The notes beneath the pieces were generated by a model. That model was not told the origin of the DNA. It searched no databases and was given only the letters and a program-made list of their open reading frames with translations. The position numbers were made by a program, and so were the translations under genes. Positions 1-6,323 of a DNA stretch of 7,224 bases are shown here, piece after piece. Source of the stretch: Planctomycetota bacterium. GTDB taxonomy: Bacteria > Planctomycetota > SBBH01 > JAHFOU01. How positions within the stretch are numbered: the first letter of the stretch is position 1; the number at the start of each line of letters is the position of its first letter. The DNA lies in the NCBI GenBank assembly GCA_023261525.1, contig JAHFOU010000114.1:1-7224 (forward strand), read 5' to 3'.

Positions 1-1
1 G

Positions 2-415
2 CGCGAGGAGGCCGTGGCCCTGGGCCTCCCGCCCGACCTCCTCCTGGCCGTGGCCCGCCGGGAGAGCCACTTCCGCACCCATGCCCGCTCGGACAAGGGG
101 GCGGTGGGCCTGCTCCAGGTGATGCCGGCCACGGGGCGGGAGGTGGCCCTCAAGCTGGGGATGCCCTCCTGGAGCCTGCACAACCCCCGGGACAACGCCC
201 GCATCGGCGGGGCCTACCTCAAGTCCCTGCTGGCGCGCTACGGGGGGGACGAGAGCCTGGCCCTGGCGGCCTACCACGCGGGGCCCGGGCGGGTGGACGC
301 CTGGATCTCCAGCGGGATCCGCCTGCCGGGGCCCCAGGTGGTGGCGCAGAGGGCCTTTCCGGAGACGCGCCAGTACGTGCGCGAGGTGCTGCAGGGGCGG
401 GAGGACTGGCGCTGA
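2..415 (+). CDS. Lytic transglycosylase, SLT/GH23 domain, 3' part
   Basis: This is the C-terminal part of a periplasmic lytic transglycosylase, which cleaves the MurNAc-GlcNAc bond of peptidoglycan to give 1,6-anhydro ends. The frame is open to the left edge (R-E-E-A precedes the GTG at 14), so the true start is probably outside the window. Numbering from the GTG at 14, visible family-1 SLT motifs are RRES with the catalytic Glu at residue 17, GLLQVMPATG near 32-41, AAYHAGPGRV near 85-94, and a terminal PETRQYV. The usual AYNAG motif reads AYHAG here, a conservative departure. The catalytic domain is nearly complete and ends about 15 residues after the last motif, so nothing is appended at the C-terminus. 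The stop codon lies 5 nt from the 3' end of the convergent tRNA gene. Family assignment is firm; the exact subfamily and the N-terminus cannot be seen. Confidence 0.92.
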   Translation, partial: REEAVALGLPPDLLLAVARRESHFRTHARSDKGAVGLLQVMPATGREVALKLGMPSWSLHNPRDNARIGGAYLKSLLARYGGDESLALAAYHAGPGRVDAWISSGIRLPGPQVVAQRAFPETRQYVREVLQGREDWR

Positions 416-420
416 CGCGT

Positions 421-510
421 TGGCGGAGAGGGAGGGATTCGAACCCTCGAGGGCCTTGCGACCCTACCGGTTTTCGAGACCGGCCCGATCGACCACTCTG
501 GCACCTCTCC
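421..510 (-). tRNA. tRNA-Ser (anticodon CGA)
   Basis: Read on the minus strand this folds as a complete 90-nt class II tRNA. The acceptor stem is GGAGAGG paired with CCTCTCC, followed by discriminator G and an encoded CCA at 421-423. The anticodon stem CCGGT/ACCGG encloses the loop CTCGAAA, with the anticodon CGA at plus-strand 474-476, decoding UCG serine codons. The long variable arm is GGGTC/GGCCC with a GCAA loop, as expected for tRNA-Ser. The T arm is GAGGG-TTCGAAT-CCCTC. The CGA anticodon, long variable arm and G discriminator all agree on serine. No intron or mismatch is seen. No T-tract terminator is evident downstream, so transcription probably continues antisense into the transglycosylase gene before the 3' end is processed. 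Confidence 0.98.
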
Positions 511-524
511 GGGTGCGGCGCGCC

Positions 525-553
525 AGGGTAGGGGCTGCCGGGGCCCGAATCAA
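525..553 (-). promoter_or_regulatory. Probable sigma-70 type promoter of the tRNA-Ser gene
   Basis: On the minus strand TTGATT (plus 548-553) is followed by exactly 17 nt and then TACCCT (plus 525-530). The tRNA 5' end begins 14 nt after the -10 box, which predicts a 5' leader of about 7 nt to be removed by RNase P. The -35 matches 4/6 and the -10 matches 3/6 of the consensus, with ideal spacing and position. No other spaced pair was noticed in this interval. Confidence 0.55.
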
Positions 554-644
554 GGTCGGGGCCTGGGCGGGTCTTTGTACAGCCCTGGCCGACGAATGGA
601 CGGCGGAGAGGGTCTCCGCTTCCTTGAGGTAGCCTGGGGCCGGG

Positions 645-660
645 TGGCATGGAGTTTGCG
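645..660 (+). promoter_or_regulatory. Sigma-54 (RpoN) -24/-12 promoter element
   Basis: The sequence TGGCATGGAGTTTGCG matches the RpoN consensus TGGCACG-N4-TTGCW at all specified positions except one C-to-T change in the -24 box and the last W. The invariant GG (646-647) and GC (658-659) are separated by exactly 10 nt. The expected transcription start is near 671, giving a short leader that includes an AGGA before the ATG at 686. If real, the tonB/mac cluster would need an ATP-dependent enhancer-binding activator. No obvious paired upstream activator sites were recognised in 511-640. Confidence 0.55.
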
Positions 661-672
661 TAATCCGGATGC

Positions 673-685
673 TAGGATGAGCTCC
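673..685 (+). promoter_or_regulatory. Start region of tonB-like gene: AGGA ribosome-binding site, alternatively a -10 box
   Basis: AGGA at 674-677 sits 8 nt before the ATG at 686 and is the best Shine-Dalgarno candidate, which decides that start over the in-frame ATGs at 677, 692 and 704. The overlapping hexamer TAGGAT (673-678) also resembles a -10 box and ends 7 nt before the same ATG, with only a poor -35 (TGGAGT, 650-655) at 17 nt. The two readings are alternatives; the ribosome-binding reading fits with the sigma-54 element just upstream. Confidence 0.4.
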
Positions 686-1462
686 ATGGCAATGGATCTG
701 GACATGCCCGAGGCGCCGGCTCCGCCCCGGTCCCGGGGTTGCCTGCCCTTGGCCCTGGGGATCTCCCTGGTCCTGCACGCCCTGCCCCTGGCCCTGCTGG
801 CCTGGGCCGGGGTTCCCCTTTTGCTGGGCTCCTTCACCGCCGGAGACAGCGGATGGGAGCATCAGGCACCCGTGGTCTGGAAGGGCTCGACCCTGCCGGT
901 CGGGGATCCCTCTCCCGTGGCGGCCCTGTCCCCGGCCGCGTCACCCTCCGTGGCCCCCGAACCCGAGGAGGAGCTTCCCGCTTCCGCCGAGGCCTCCCGG
1001 GCTCCCTTCCCGGTCCCGACCCAGCCCATGGCCCTGGGGCCGGCCGAGACCCTCCCCGTCCGCAGCGGCCCGCCCTCCGGGTTCGGGAAGACCTCCCCGC
1101 CGCCGCGGGTCAAGCCTCCGGTGCCTGCCCGGGGGGGTGGGGACAGCGCCTCCGGTCCCGTGCTCGGGGAGGGCGGAAGCCTGGGCGGGCTGGGGGAGGC
1201 CGTCTCGGCGGTCTTCAATCCCCCGCCCGTCTACCCGGACAAGGCCCGTCGGGCCCACTGGGAGGGTACCGTGGAACTGGAGGTCCTGATCCGCCTGGAC
1301 GGCGGGGTCGATGGGGTCCGCGTCCTCTCCTCCTGCGGGCATGCCCTGCTGGACGAGGCCGCGTTGGATGCGGTGAGGGGCTGGCGGTTCGCTCCCCGCT
1401 CCGGCGCCGGCGGGCCGACCCGTCATACCCTGCCGGTGACCTTCGTCCTCGAAAAGCCCTAG
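686..1462 (+). CDS. TonB-family energy transducer-like protein
   Basis: This 258-aa protein has the three-part layout of TonB proteins, which span the periplasm and carry proton-motive energy from an ExbB/ExbD-type complex to outer-membrane partners. A short basic cytoplasmic tail (1-19) leads to one membrane span near 20-48. That span contains SLVLH (S27, H31), matching the SxxxH motif by which TonB contacts ExbB/ExbD. A Pro/Ser/Glu-rich linker covers roughly 55-170. A TonB C-terminal domain (about 178-256) follows with the typical YP (183-184), a GTVELEV strand, LLDEAAL and GWRF (W233). The start at 686 is preferred for its AGGA; the longer frame back to 575 would swallow the promoter-like elements. 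No exbB/exbD is nearby. The macA-type gene follows after 54 nt, so the protein may serve that exporter or simply share a promoter. Family is certain, partner unknown. Confidence 0.88.
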   Translation: MAMDLDMPEAPAPPRSRGCLPLALGISLVLHALPLALLAWAGVPLLLGSFTAGDSGWEHQAPVVWKGSTLPVGDPSPVAALSPAASPSVAPEPEEELPASAEASRAPFPVPTQPMALGPAETLPVRSGPPSGFGKTSPPPRVKPPVPARGGGDSASGPVLGEGGSLGGLGEAVSAVFNPPPVYPDKARRAHWEGTVELEVLIRLDGGVDGVRVLSSCGHALLDEAALDAVRGWRFAPRSGAGGPTRHTLPVTFVLEKP

Positions 1463-1476
1463 TTTTCCGAAGGGCC

Positions 1477-1505
1477 TTGCCTTCCCCGCGTCCTCCCCCT
1501 AGGCT
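1477..1505 (+). promoter_or_regulatory. Possible internal promoter before the macA-like gene
   Basis: TTGCCT (1477-1482, 4/6 match) is separated by 17 nt from TAGGCT (1500-1505, 3/6 match) in the 54-nt gap after the tonB-like gene. The predicted transcript would begin near 1511-1512, only about 5 nt before the ATG at 1517, and no Shine-Dalgarno sequence precedes that ATG. Weak by score, but position and spacing are good. Confidence 0.35.
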
Positions 1506-1516
1506 CCTGTGCCTCT

Positions 1517-2743
1517 ATGAAGCGGATCTGGATTGTCGGGGGGATGCTCGCCCTCACGGCCGGCGCCGTGTGGCTGTGGCAGGCCCAGGAGGCCAAGGCC
1601 TCCCTCGCCTACCGCTCGGCCCCCGTGGAGCGCGGTACCCTCCGGGTGACCTCCACGGCCACCGGGACCGTCCAACCCGTCACCCAGGTCCAGGTGGGCA
1701 CCCAGGTCAGCGGGACGATCAAGACCCTGCATGCCGATTTCAACAGCCGGGTGAAGGCCGGCCAGGTCCTGGCCCAGATCGATCCCGCGCTCTTCCAGAG
1801 CCGCCTGGACCAGGACAAGGCCAACCTGGCCCGCGCCCTGGCCGATGTGGAGAGGGTCCGGGCGGGCCTCGTGCAGGCCGAAAGGGACCTGGAGCGCGCG
1901 AGGAAGCTCGCCGCCGGGGGATTGGTCCCGGCCTCCGACCTGGACGCTGCCATCGCCAGCCGGGACTCCCTGGCGGCCCAGATCAGGGTTTCCGAGGCCG
2001 GCGTGGACCAGGCCCGCTCCTCCCTGCAGAACTCCCAGGTGAACCTGGACTACACCACCATCCTCTCCCCGATCGACGGCATCGTGGTCTCCCGCAGCGT
2101 GGACGTGGGCCAGACCGTCGCGGCCAGCCTGTCGGCACCCACCCTCTTCGTGATTGCCGGGAGCCTGGAGAAGATCCAGGTCCAGGCCAGCGTCTCCGAG
2201 GCCGACATCGGCCGCATCGCCCTGGGCCAGGACGCCGGCTTCACCGTCGACGCCTTTCCCGAGACGCGTTTCCGGGGCAGGGTCTCCCAGATCCGTCTGG
2301 CCCCGACGACCGTGCAGAACGTGGTGACCTACACGGTCCTCGTGGACGCGGAGAACCCCGACGAGAAGCTCCTTCCGGGCATGACGGCCAGCCTGTCCTT
2401 CCTCATCGCGAACTTCCAGGATGTCCTCAAGGTGCCCAACGCCGCCCTCCGCTTCACCCCGCCGGGCGCTCCGGCCGAGGAGTCCGCCGGCGGCCCCCAC
2501 GCCCACGGGAAGGCCCGCCCGGAGCGCCAGGACAGGGTCTGGATCCTCGAGGCGGGCGCGCCCAAGGCCGTGCCCGTCCAGGTGGGGGCCAGCGACGGGA
2601 GCTTCACGGTGATCACCGAAGGAGCGCTCCAGGCGGGGGACAAGGTCCTGACCGGGGCCCAGCAGGGCCCGGCGGCGGACGGCGTCAAGAACCCCTTCGC
2701 CCCCTTCTCGTCGGGGCACGGCGGCCCGCGCCCCCGCGGATGA
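1517..2743 (+). CDS. macA: MacA-type periplasmic adaptor (HlyD/RND membrane fusion protein)
   Basis: This 408-aa protein is a periplasmic adaptor that links an inner-membrane MacB-type transporter to an outer-membrane TolC-like channel. An N-terminal membrane anchor lies at about 4-21 with no lipobox cysteine. The first lipoyl half-motif is at about 58-90 (GTQVSGTIKTL ... VKAGQVLAQIDP). An alpha-helical coiled-coil hairpin, rich in Gln, Arg and Ala, covers roughly 93-175. The second lipoyl half-motif is at about 179-204 (LSPIDGIVVSRSVDVGQTV). Beta-barrel (about 210-310) and membrane-proximal domains follow. Length and order match MacA, including the VSEADI motif after the lipoyl domain. Residues about 315-338 form a Gly/Pro/His-rich insertion. 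The ATG at 1517 is the only upstream start, with no ribosome-binding site. The stop overlaps the ATPase start (ATGA). Family assignment is strong; the substrate cannot be inferred. Confidence 0.9.
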   Translation: MKRIWIVGGMLALTAGAVWLWQAQEAKASLAYRSAPVERGTLRVTSTATGTVQPVTQVQVGTQVSGTIKTLHADFNSRVKAGQVLAQIDPALFQSRLDQDKANLARALADVERVRAGLVQAERDLERARKLAAGGLVPASDLDAAIASRDSLAAQIRVSEAGVDQARSSLQNSQVNLDYTTILSPIDGIVVSRSVDVGQTVAASLSAPTLFVIAGSLEKIQVQASVSEADIGRIALGQDAGFTVDAFPETRFRGRVSQIRLAPTTVQNVVTYTVLVDAENPDEKLLPGMTASLSFLIANFQDVLKVPNAALRFTPPGAPAEESAGGPHAHGKARPERQDRVWILEAGAPKAVPVQVGASDGSFTVITEGALQAGDKVLTGAQQGPAADGVKNPFAPFSSGHGGPRPRG

Positions 2744-3423
2744 CCCCGCTGATCCGGCTCGAAGGCATCTCCAAGACCTACCACCTGGGGGAGGTGGACA
2801 TCCGTCCCCTCCAAGAGGTCACGCTCGAGATCGCCGCCGGGGAGGTCGTCAGCATCACGGGGGCCTCGGGCTCGGGCAAGACGACCCTGATGAACATCCT
2901 GGGGTGCATGGACCGCCCCTCGGAGGGGAGCTATCGGCTGGAGGGGCGGGAGGTGGCCCACCTGTCCCCCGACGAGAGGGCCCGCCTGCGCAACCAGGTC
3001 TTCGGTTTCGTCTTCCAGAGCTTCAACCTCCTGTCCCGCACCAGCGCCCTGGAGAACGTGGAGCTTCCGCTGATGTACTGGCGCAGCCTTCCGGGCGCCG
3101 AGCGGCATGCCCTGGCCCTGGAGGCCCTCCGGCGCGTCGGGCTCGCGGACCGTGTGGACCACCATCCCAACCAGCTCTCGGGGGGGCAGCAGCAGCGGGT
3201 GGCCATCGCCCGGGCCCTGGTGACCCGTCCGAAGATCCTGCTGGCCGACGAGCCGACGGGGAACCTGGACAGCCGGTCGGAGAAGGAGATCATGGACCTG
3301 TTCGGCCAGCTCCATGCCGAGGGCATCACGGTCATCCTGGTCACCCACAATCCCGAGATCGCGGCGGTTGCGGCCCACCGCATCCGCCTCAAGGACGGAC
3401 GGGTCCAGGAGGACGTCCGGTGA
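2740..3423 (+). CDS. MacB/LolD-type ABC transporter ATP-binding protein
   Basis: This 227-aa cytoplasmic nucleotide-binding subunit hydrolyses ATP to drive the adjacent permease and adaptor. All ABC motifs are intact: Walker A GASGSGKT (41-48), Q-loop Q93 in FVFQSFNLL, signature LSGGQQQR (146-153), Walker B ILLADE with catalytic E171, D-loop NLDS (175-178) and H-loop H203. The ADEPTGNLDS run and the short length are typical of the MacB/LolD/FtsE group of ATPases that act on FtsX-fold permeases by mechanotransmission rather than through a transport channel. The start ATG at 2740 overlaps the adaptor stop as ATGA, and its own stop overlaps the permease start as GTGA, so it is translationally coupled on both sides. 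In E. coli MacB the ATPase and membrane domain are one polypeptide; here they are separate genes. LolD-like lipoprotein release is less likely because of the MacA-type neighbour. Confidence 0.95.
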   Translation: MTPLIRLEGISKTYHLGEVDIRPLQEVTLEIAAGEVVSITGASGSGKTTLMNILGCMDRPSEGSYRLEGREVAHLSPDERARLRNQVFGFVFQSFNLLSRTSALENVELPLMYWRSLPGAERHALALEALRRVGLADRVDHHPNQLSGGQQQRVAIARALVTRPKILLADEPTGNLDSRSEKEIMDLFGQLHAEGITVILVTHNPEIAAVAAHRIRLKDGRVQEDVR

Positions 3424-4652
3424 ACGCCTGGATGATCCTCCGCCTGGCCCTGCGCGCCCTGGTGAAGAACAAGGTCCGCACGGCCCTGACCATGCTGGGC
3501 ATCCTCATCGGGATCGCCAGCGTGATCGCCATGGTGGCCCTGGGGCAGGGGGCCTCCCGGATGGTCGAGGATCAGATCAACGCCATGGGCCGCAACATCG
3601 TCATGGTCCTTCCGGGGGCCGCGAGTTCGGGAGGCTTCTCCTGGGGGTCGGGCAGCATCCAGACCCTGACGCCGGACGACGCCGCCGCCATCGCCAAGGA
3701 GGTCCCCACGGTGGCCGCCACGGCCCCGGTGGTCCGCGTCCGCGGGGTGAGGCAGGTGGTCGCCGGAAGCCAGAACTGGGTCCCGGACAACGCCATGGGG
3801 ACCAACACCGACTTCCCCCAGGTCCGCGACTGGCCCCTGGACGAGGGGACCTTCTTCAGCGAGCAGGACGTCCGCTATGCCACCAAGGTCTGCGTGATCG
3901 GAGCCACCATCTCCCAGAACCTCTTCCAGGGCGCCTCCCCCCTGGGACAGACGGTCCGGATCAAGAACATGCCTTTCAAGGTGGTGGGCCTGCTGACCCG
4001 CAAGGGGACCAATGCCATCGGCCAGGATCAGGACGACACCCTGCTGGTCCCCTGGACCACGGCGAAGCGGGTGCTGGAGGGGTCCACCTTCAACAACGTC
4101 AGCCAGATCCTGCTCTCGGTGGATACGGCCGGTCACATTCCCGCGGCCATGGCGGAGGTCACGGCCCTCCTGCACCAGCGCCACCGCATCCGCCCCGGGG
4201 AGGCGGACGACTTCCGTCTCATGTCCATGACCGAGATGGCCAGCGCCACCGCCGAGACCTCCAAGGTGATGTCCATCCTGCTCCTGGTGACCGCCTGCAT
4301 CTCCCTGCTGGTGGGGGGGATCGGGATCATGAACATCATGCTGGTCTCCGTGGTGGAGCGCACCCGGGAGATCGGGGTGCGCATGGCCATGGGGGCCCGC
4401 GGCCGGGACATCCTGGCCCAGTTCCTGGCCGAGTCGGTGGCCCTCTCCCTGGCCGCGGGGGTCCTGGGCATGCTCCTGGGCGCCTCCGCCTCCTGGGGGA
4501 TCCAGCACTTCCTCCAGTGGCCCACCCAGCTCTCCCTCGGGGCGGTGGCCGTGTCCCTGCTATTCTCCTGCGGGATCGGGGTGTTCTTCGGGATGTACCC
4601 CGCGGTGAGGGCCTCCCGCCTGGACCCCATCGAGGCCCTGAGGCACGAATGA
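3420..4652 (+). CDS. MacB-type ABC transporter permease (FtsX fold)
   Basis: This 410-aa inner-membrane subunit belongs to the MacB/FtsX permease family. It starts with an amphipathic segment (RLALRALVKNKVRTALTMLG) leading into the first span at about 21-43. A large periplasmic MacB_PCD-type domain (about 46-280) contains NIVMVLPGAASSGG and TLTPDDAAAI, both typical of MacB-like permeases. Three C-terminal spans lie at about 285-308, 336-360 and 372-396, with the conserved ERTREIGVRMAMGA cytoplasmic loop and the terminal YPAVRASRLDPIEALRHE. The GTG at 3420 overlaps the ATPase stop (GTGA) and is preferred over ATG 3432, which would cut into the N-terminal amphipathic segment. It would pair with the preceding ATPase, dimerise, and contact the adaptor in the periplasm. 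It ends 7 nt from the convergent glycosyltransferase stop, with no recognisable terminator in the gap. Confidence 0.95.
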   Translation: MNAWMILRLALRALVKNKVRTALTMLGILIGIASVIAMVALGQGASRMVEDQINAMGRNIVMVLPGAASSGGFSWGSGSIQTLTPDDAAAIAKEVPTVAATAPVVRVRGVRQVVAGSQNWVPDNAMGTNTDFPQVRDWPLDEGTFFSEQDVRYATKVCVIGATISQNLFQGASPLGQTVRIKNMPFKVVGLLTRKGTNAIGQDQDDTLLVPWTTAKRVLEGSTFNNVSQILLSVDTAGHIPAAMAEVTALLHQRHRIRPGEADDFRLMSMTEMASATAETSKVMSILLLVTACISLLVGGIGIMNIMLVSVVERTREIGVRMAMGARGRDILAQFLAESVALSLAAGVLGMLLGASASWGIQHFLQWPTQLSLGAVAVSLLFSCGIGVFFGMYPAVRASRLDPIEALRHE

Positions 4653-4659
4653 GGATCCG

Positions 4660-6267
4660 CTAGCGCGGGCGGTCCAGGTCGTAGTAGGTGAAGGGCGGGT
4701 CCAGCACCTTGGCGTAGCGGAGGTCCAGTTCGCGGCGGAAGCCCGCATCCTCCGGATGCTCCTTGTCGAGATCCATTGGTTTCGAGAGGGCGTGGCTCGC
4801 GGCGAATCCTAAAGCGTCGAAGAGCTTGTCCCAATCCTTCGGAGAATCCTGAGGACGATGAGACCAAGCTTCCAGGTCCTGGGGGGTCGCGACGACCAGG
4901 TACCGGAAGTGCTTCCAGGGGGCTTGGGACCGGAGGGTCTCCACCACCTTGAGGGAATGGATGTCCCTCACGAGCATGCCGTCGAGATAGAACTCCACGT
5001 AGGTAGGCTCCACCTGCAGGGGGGTGATCAGGCTTTCCTCGGGCTTCATCCGCCGACGTACGGACTGGGCCAGGGCCTCGGTCATCGGGAAGGTCCCGGG
5101 CCTCAGGTAGACGCGGTGGAGGAAGGCGGCGGACAGCCCGGCACAGCACAGGAAGAGCAGACCGAGGGCGAGCGCCGCCCGGGGGCGGGCCTGCCAGAGA
5201 CCGGCCGCGATCTCGGCGGACGCGCAGCTGAGGAAGACGAACAGGGGGTAGATGGCGTAGGCGTGGTCGATCCAGAAGGTCGGGAAGGCGAGGTCGTACA
5301 GCCCCCAGGCCAGCCAGAGGAGGATCCAGAGGTTCCAGGGCCCGCGCCAGCTCCCCAGTCGGCCCCTGCAGAGCCGCCAGGCCCAGAGCCCGGCCGCCGT
5401 CGCCACGACCGGGGTGTGGTAGAGCAGGAGGCGGACGAGGAACTTCCCCGCGATCGCGCCCGGGGACTGGGGCTGGGTGCGGTAGGCGATCCTCGACATC
5501 AGCCCCGGGGAGTTGGGGAGATGGTCTGCGACGAACAGGAGGGCGGCACCCACGAAGAGGCCCCAGGCGGCCAGTGTGAGGAGGAAGCGCCCGCGGCGGG
5601 GCTCGCGGGACAGCCCGTGGAACAGGAGCAGGGTGGGCAGGAGGTAGAAGGCCTCATAGATGGATCCCAGGGCCGCCGCCGTCGCCAGGAGGAAGAGGGC
5701 CATGCGCGCCGTCCCCGGCCTCTCCCGCCACCGGAAATAGGCCAGGAGGGCCAGGAAGACCAGGAGGAAGGTCAGGGGGAAATGGAAGCACACGGCCTGG
5801 GAGAAGTAGATCGTCGCCGGAAGGAGGGTGGCCACGGCGGCCGCCAGGGCCGCGCGGAGGGGGTCGGCCAGGCGACGGACGATCAGGAAGAGCAGGAGGG
5901 GCGTGAGGGCGGCGGCCAGGACCGAGACCGCCCGGACGGACCACTCGGGCATGGGGTTGGCCCCGATCCCCACCGCCTTCTGGAAGAGCACGTTCAGCCA
6001 CAGCGAGACCGGCCAGTGGGTCAGGTGGAAACGGGCGTTCCCGGGGGCCTTCCAGGGGCCCCGCGTCTCCACCGACCAGCCCCCGGTGTCGTGGAACCCG
6101 TACCGGTGCAGGCAGCGGAACTCCCGCCCGAACTCCGTGGCCTCGTTCTCGAACATCACCGCGAACGGCGCCTGGATGCGGTACGCGCGCACCGCCAGGC
6201 CCAGGAGCAGGAGCATTCCGAGGAAGAGGAGTTCCCGTCGGGAAAGCGGCCTGGGCGTCACGCGCAC
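4660..6267 (-). CDS. GT-C fold membrane glycosyltransferase (PMT/ArnT-like, family 39 type)
   Basis: This 535-aa polytopic membrane protein would transfer a sugar from a polyprenyl-phosphate donor to an acceptor on the periplasmic side. The first span is at about 13-27. The first periplasmic loop follows with FENEATEFGREF (39-50), where PMT/ArnT relatives carry the catalytic Asp-Glu pair; here the Asp position reads Asn (N41), flanked by E40 and E42. A THWPVSLWL segment resembles the second-loop motif of the family. Many Leu/Ala/Phe spans follow to about residue 390, then a soluble C-terminal region of about 150 residues ending in FTYYDLDRPR. The GTG at 6267 is the first start after an in-frame TGA and has GAGG 10 nt upstream; a second GTG lies at 6261. 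It is divergent from the GT2 gene, a likely donor-making partner. The acceptor (lipid, glycan or protein) is unknown. Fold is confident; specific function is not. Confidence 0.82.
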   Translation of the reverse strand: MRVTPRPLSRRELLFLGMLLLLGLAVRAYRIQAPFAVMFENEATEFGREFRCLHRYGFHDTGGWSVETRGPWKAPGNARFHLTHWPVSLWLNVLFQKAVGIGANPMPEWSVRAVSVLAAALTPLLLFLIVRRLADPLRAALAAAVATLLPATIYFSQAVCFHFPLTFLLVFLALLAYFRWRERPGTARMALFLLATAAALGSIYEAFYLLPTLLLFHGLSREPRRGRFLLTLAAWGLFVGAALLFVADHLPNSPGLMSRIAYRTQPQSPGAIAGKFLVRLLLYHTPVVATAAGLWAWRLCRGRLGSWRGPWNLWILLWLAWGLYDLAFPTFWIDHAYAIYPLFVFLSCASAEIAAGLWQARPRAALALGLLFLCCAGLSAAFLHRVYLRPGTFPMTEALAQSVRRRMKPEESLITPLQVEPTYVEFYLDGMLVRDIHSLKVVETLRSQAPWKHFRYLVVATPQDLEAWSHRPQDSPKDWDKLFDALGFAASHALSKPMDLDKEHPEDAGFRRELDLRYAKVLDPPFTYYDLDRPR

Positions 6268-6323
6268 AAGATGGCGGCCTCAAGCCTCCTGTGCAAGGCC
6301 CTGCCGCGGATTAGAATGCCGTC
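6268..6323. promoter_or_regulatory. Divergent promoter region between the two glycosyltransferases
   Basis: These 56 nt must hold the starts for both divergent genes. On the plus strand TAGAAT (6312-6317) resembles a -10 box (5/6) and ends 6 nt before the ATG at 6324; the -35 at 17 nt is poor (CTGTGC). On the minus strand TCTAAT (plus 6310-6315, 5/6) overlaps it, again without a good -35, and would leave a leader of about 36 nt containing AGGAGG and GAGG. The overlapping boxes would make the two directions mutually exclusive at this spot. Motif-level evidence only. Confidence 0.4.

Noticed and set aside
271..504. Minus-strand 77-aa frame starting MPEWSIGPVSKTG
   Set aside because: A direct translation of the tRNA-Ser sequence running into the antisense of the transglycosylase gene; a recurrent false gene at tRNA-Ser loci.
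420..632. Plus-strand 70-aa frame starting MAEREGFEPS
   Set aside because: It is a translation of the antisense strand of the tRNA-Ser gene, a well-known type of spurious protein; nothing beyond the tRNA supports it.
1451..1478. Possible hairpin terminator after the tonB-like gene (GCCCT/AGGGC around AGTTTTCCGA)
   Set aside because: Only a 5-bp stem with a 10-nt loop and no following T-tract; not convincing as a terminator.
739..2739. Long open frame upstream of and in phase with the ATPase, suggesting an 894-aa protein
   Set aside because: Up to 2739 it is a Gly/Pro/Arg-rich out-of-frame shadow of the tonB- and macA-like genes, kept open by high GC; the ATPase clearly begins at 2740.
3180..3186. 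G7 tract in the ATPase signature region, with others at 242-248, 1131-1137, 4313-4319 and 6713-6719, as phase-variation sites
   Set aside because: All encode Gly pairs in intact frames and are expected in a GC-rich genome; no sign of frameshift or biased placement.
2931..4508. 525-aa minus-strand frame opposite the ATPase and permease
   Set aside because: His/Gly/Asp-rich antisense shadow of two well-supported genes.
4653..4659. Shared terminator between the convergent permease and GT-C genes
   Set aside because: The 7-nt gap holds only short palindromes (GGATCC next to GCTAGC), no stable stem or T-tract.
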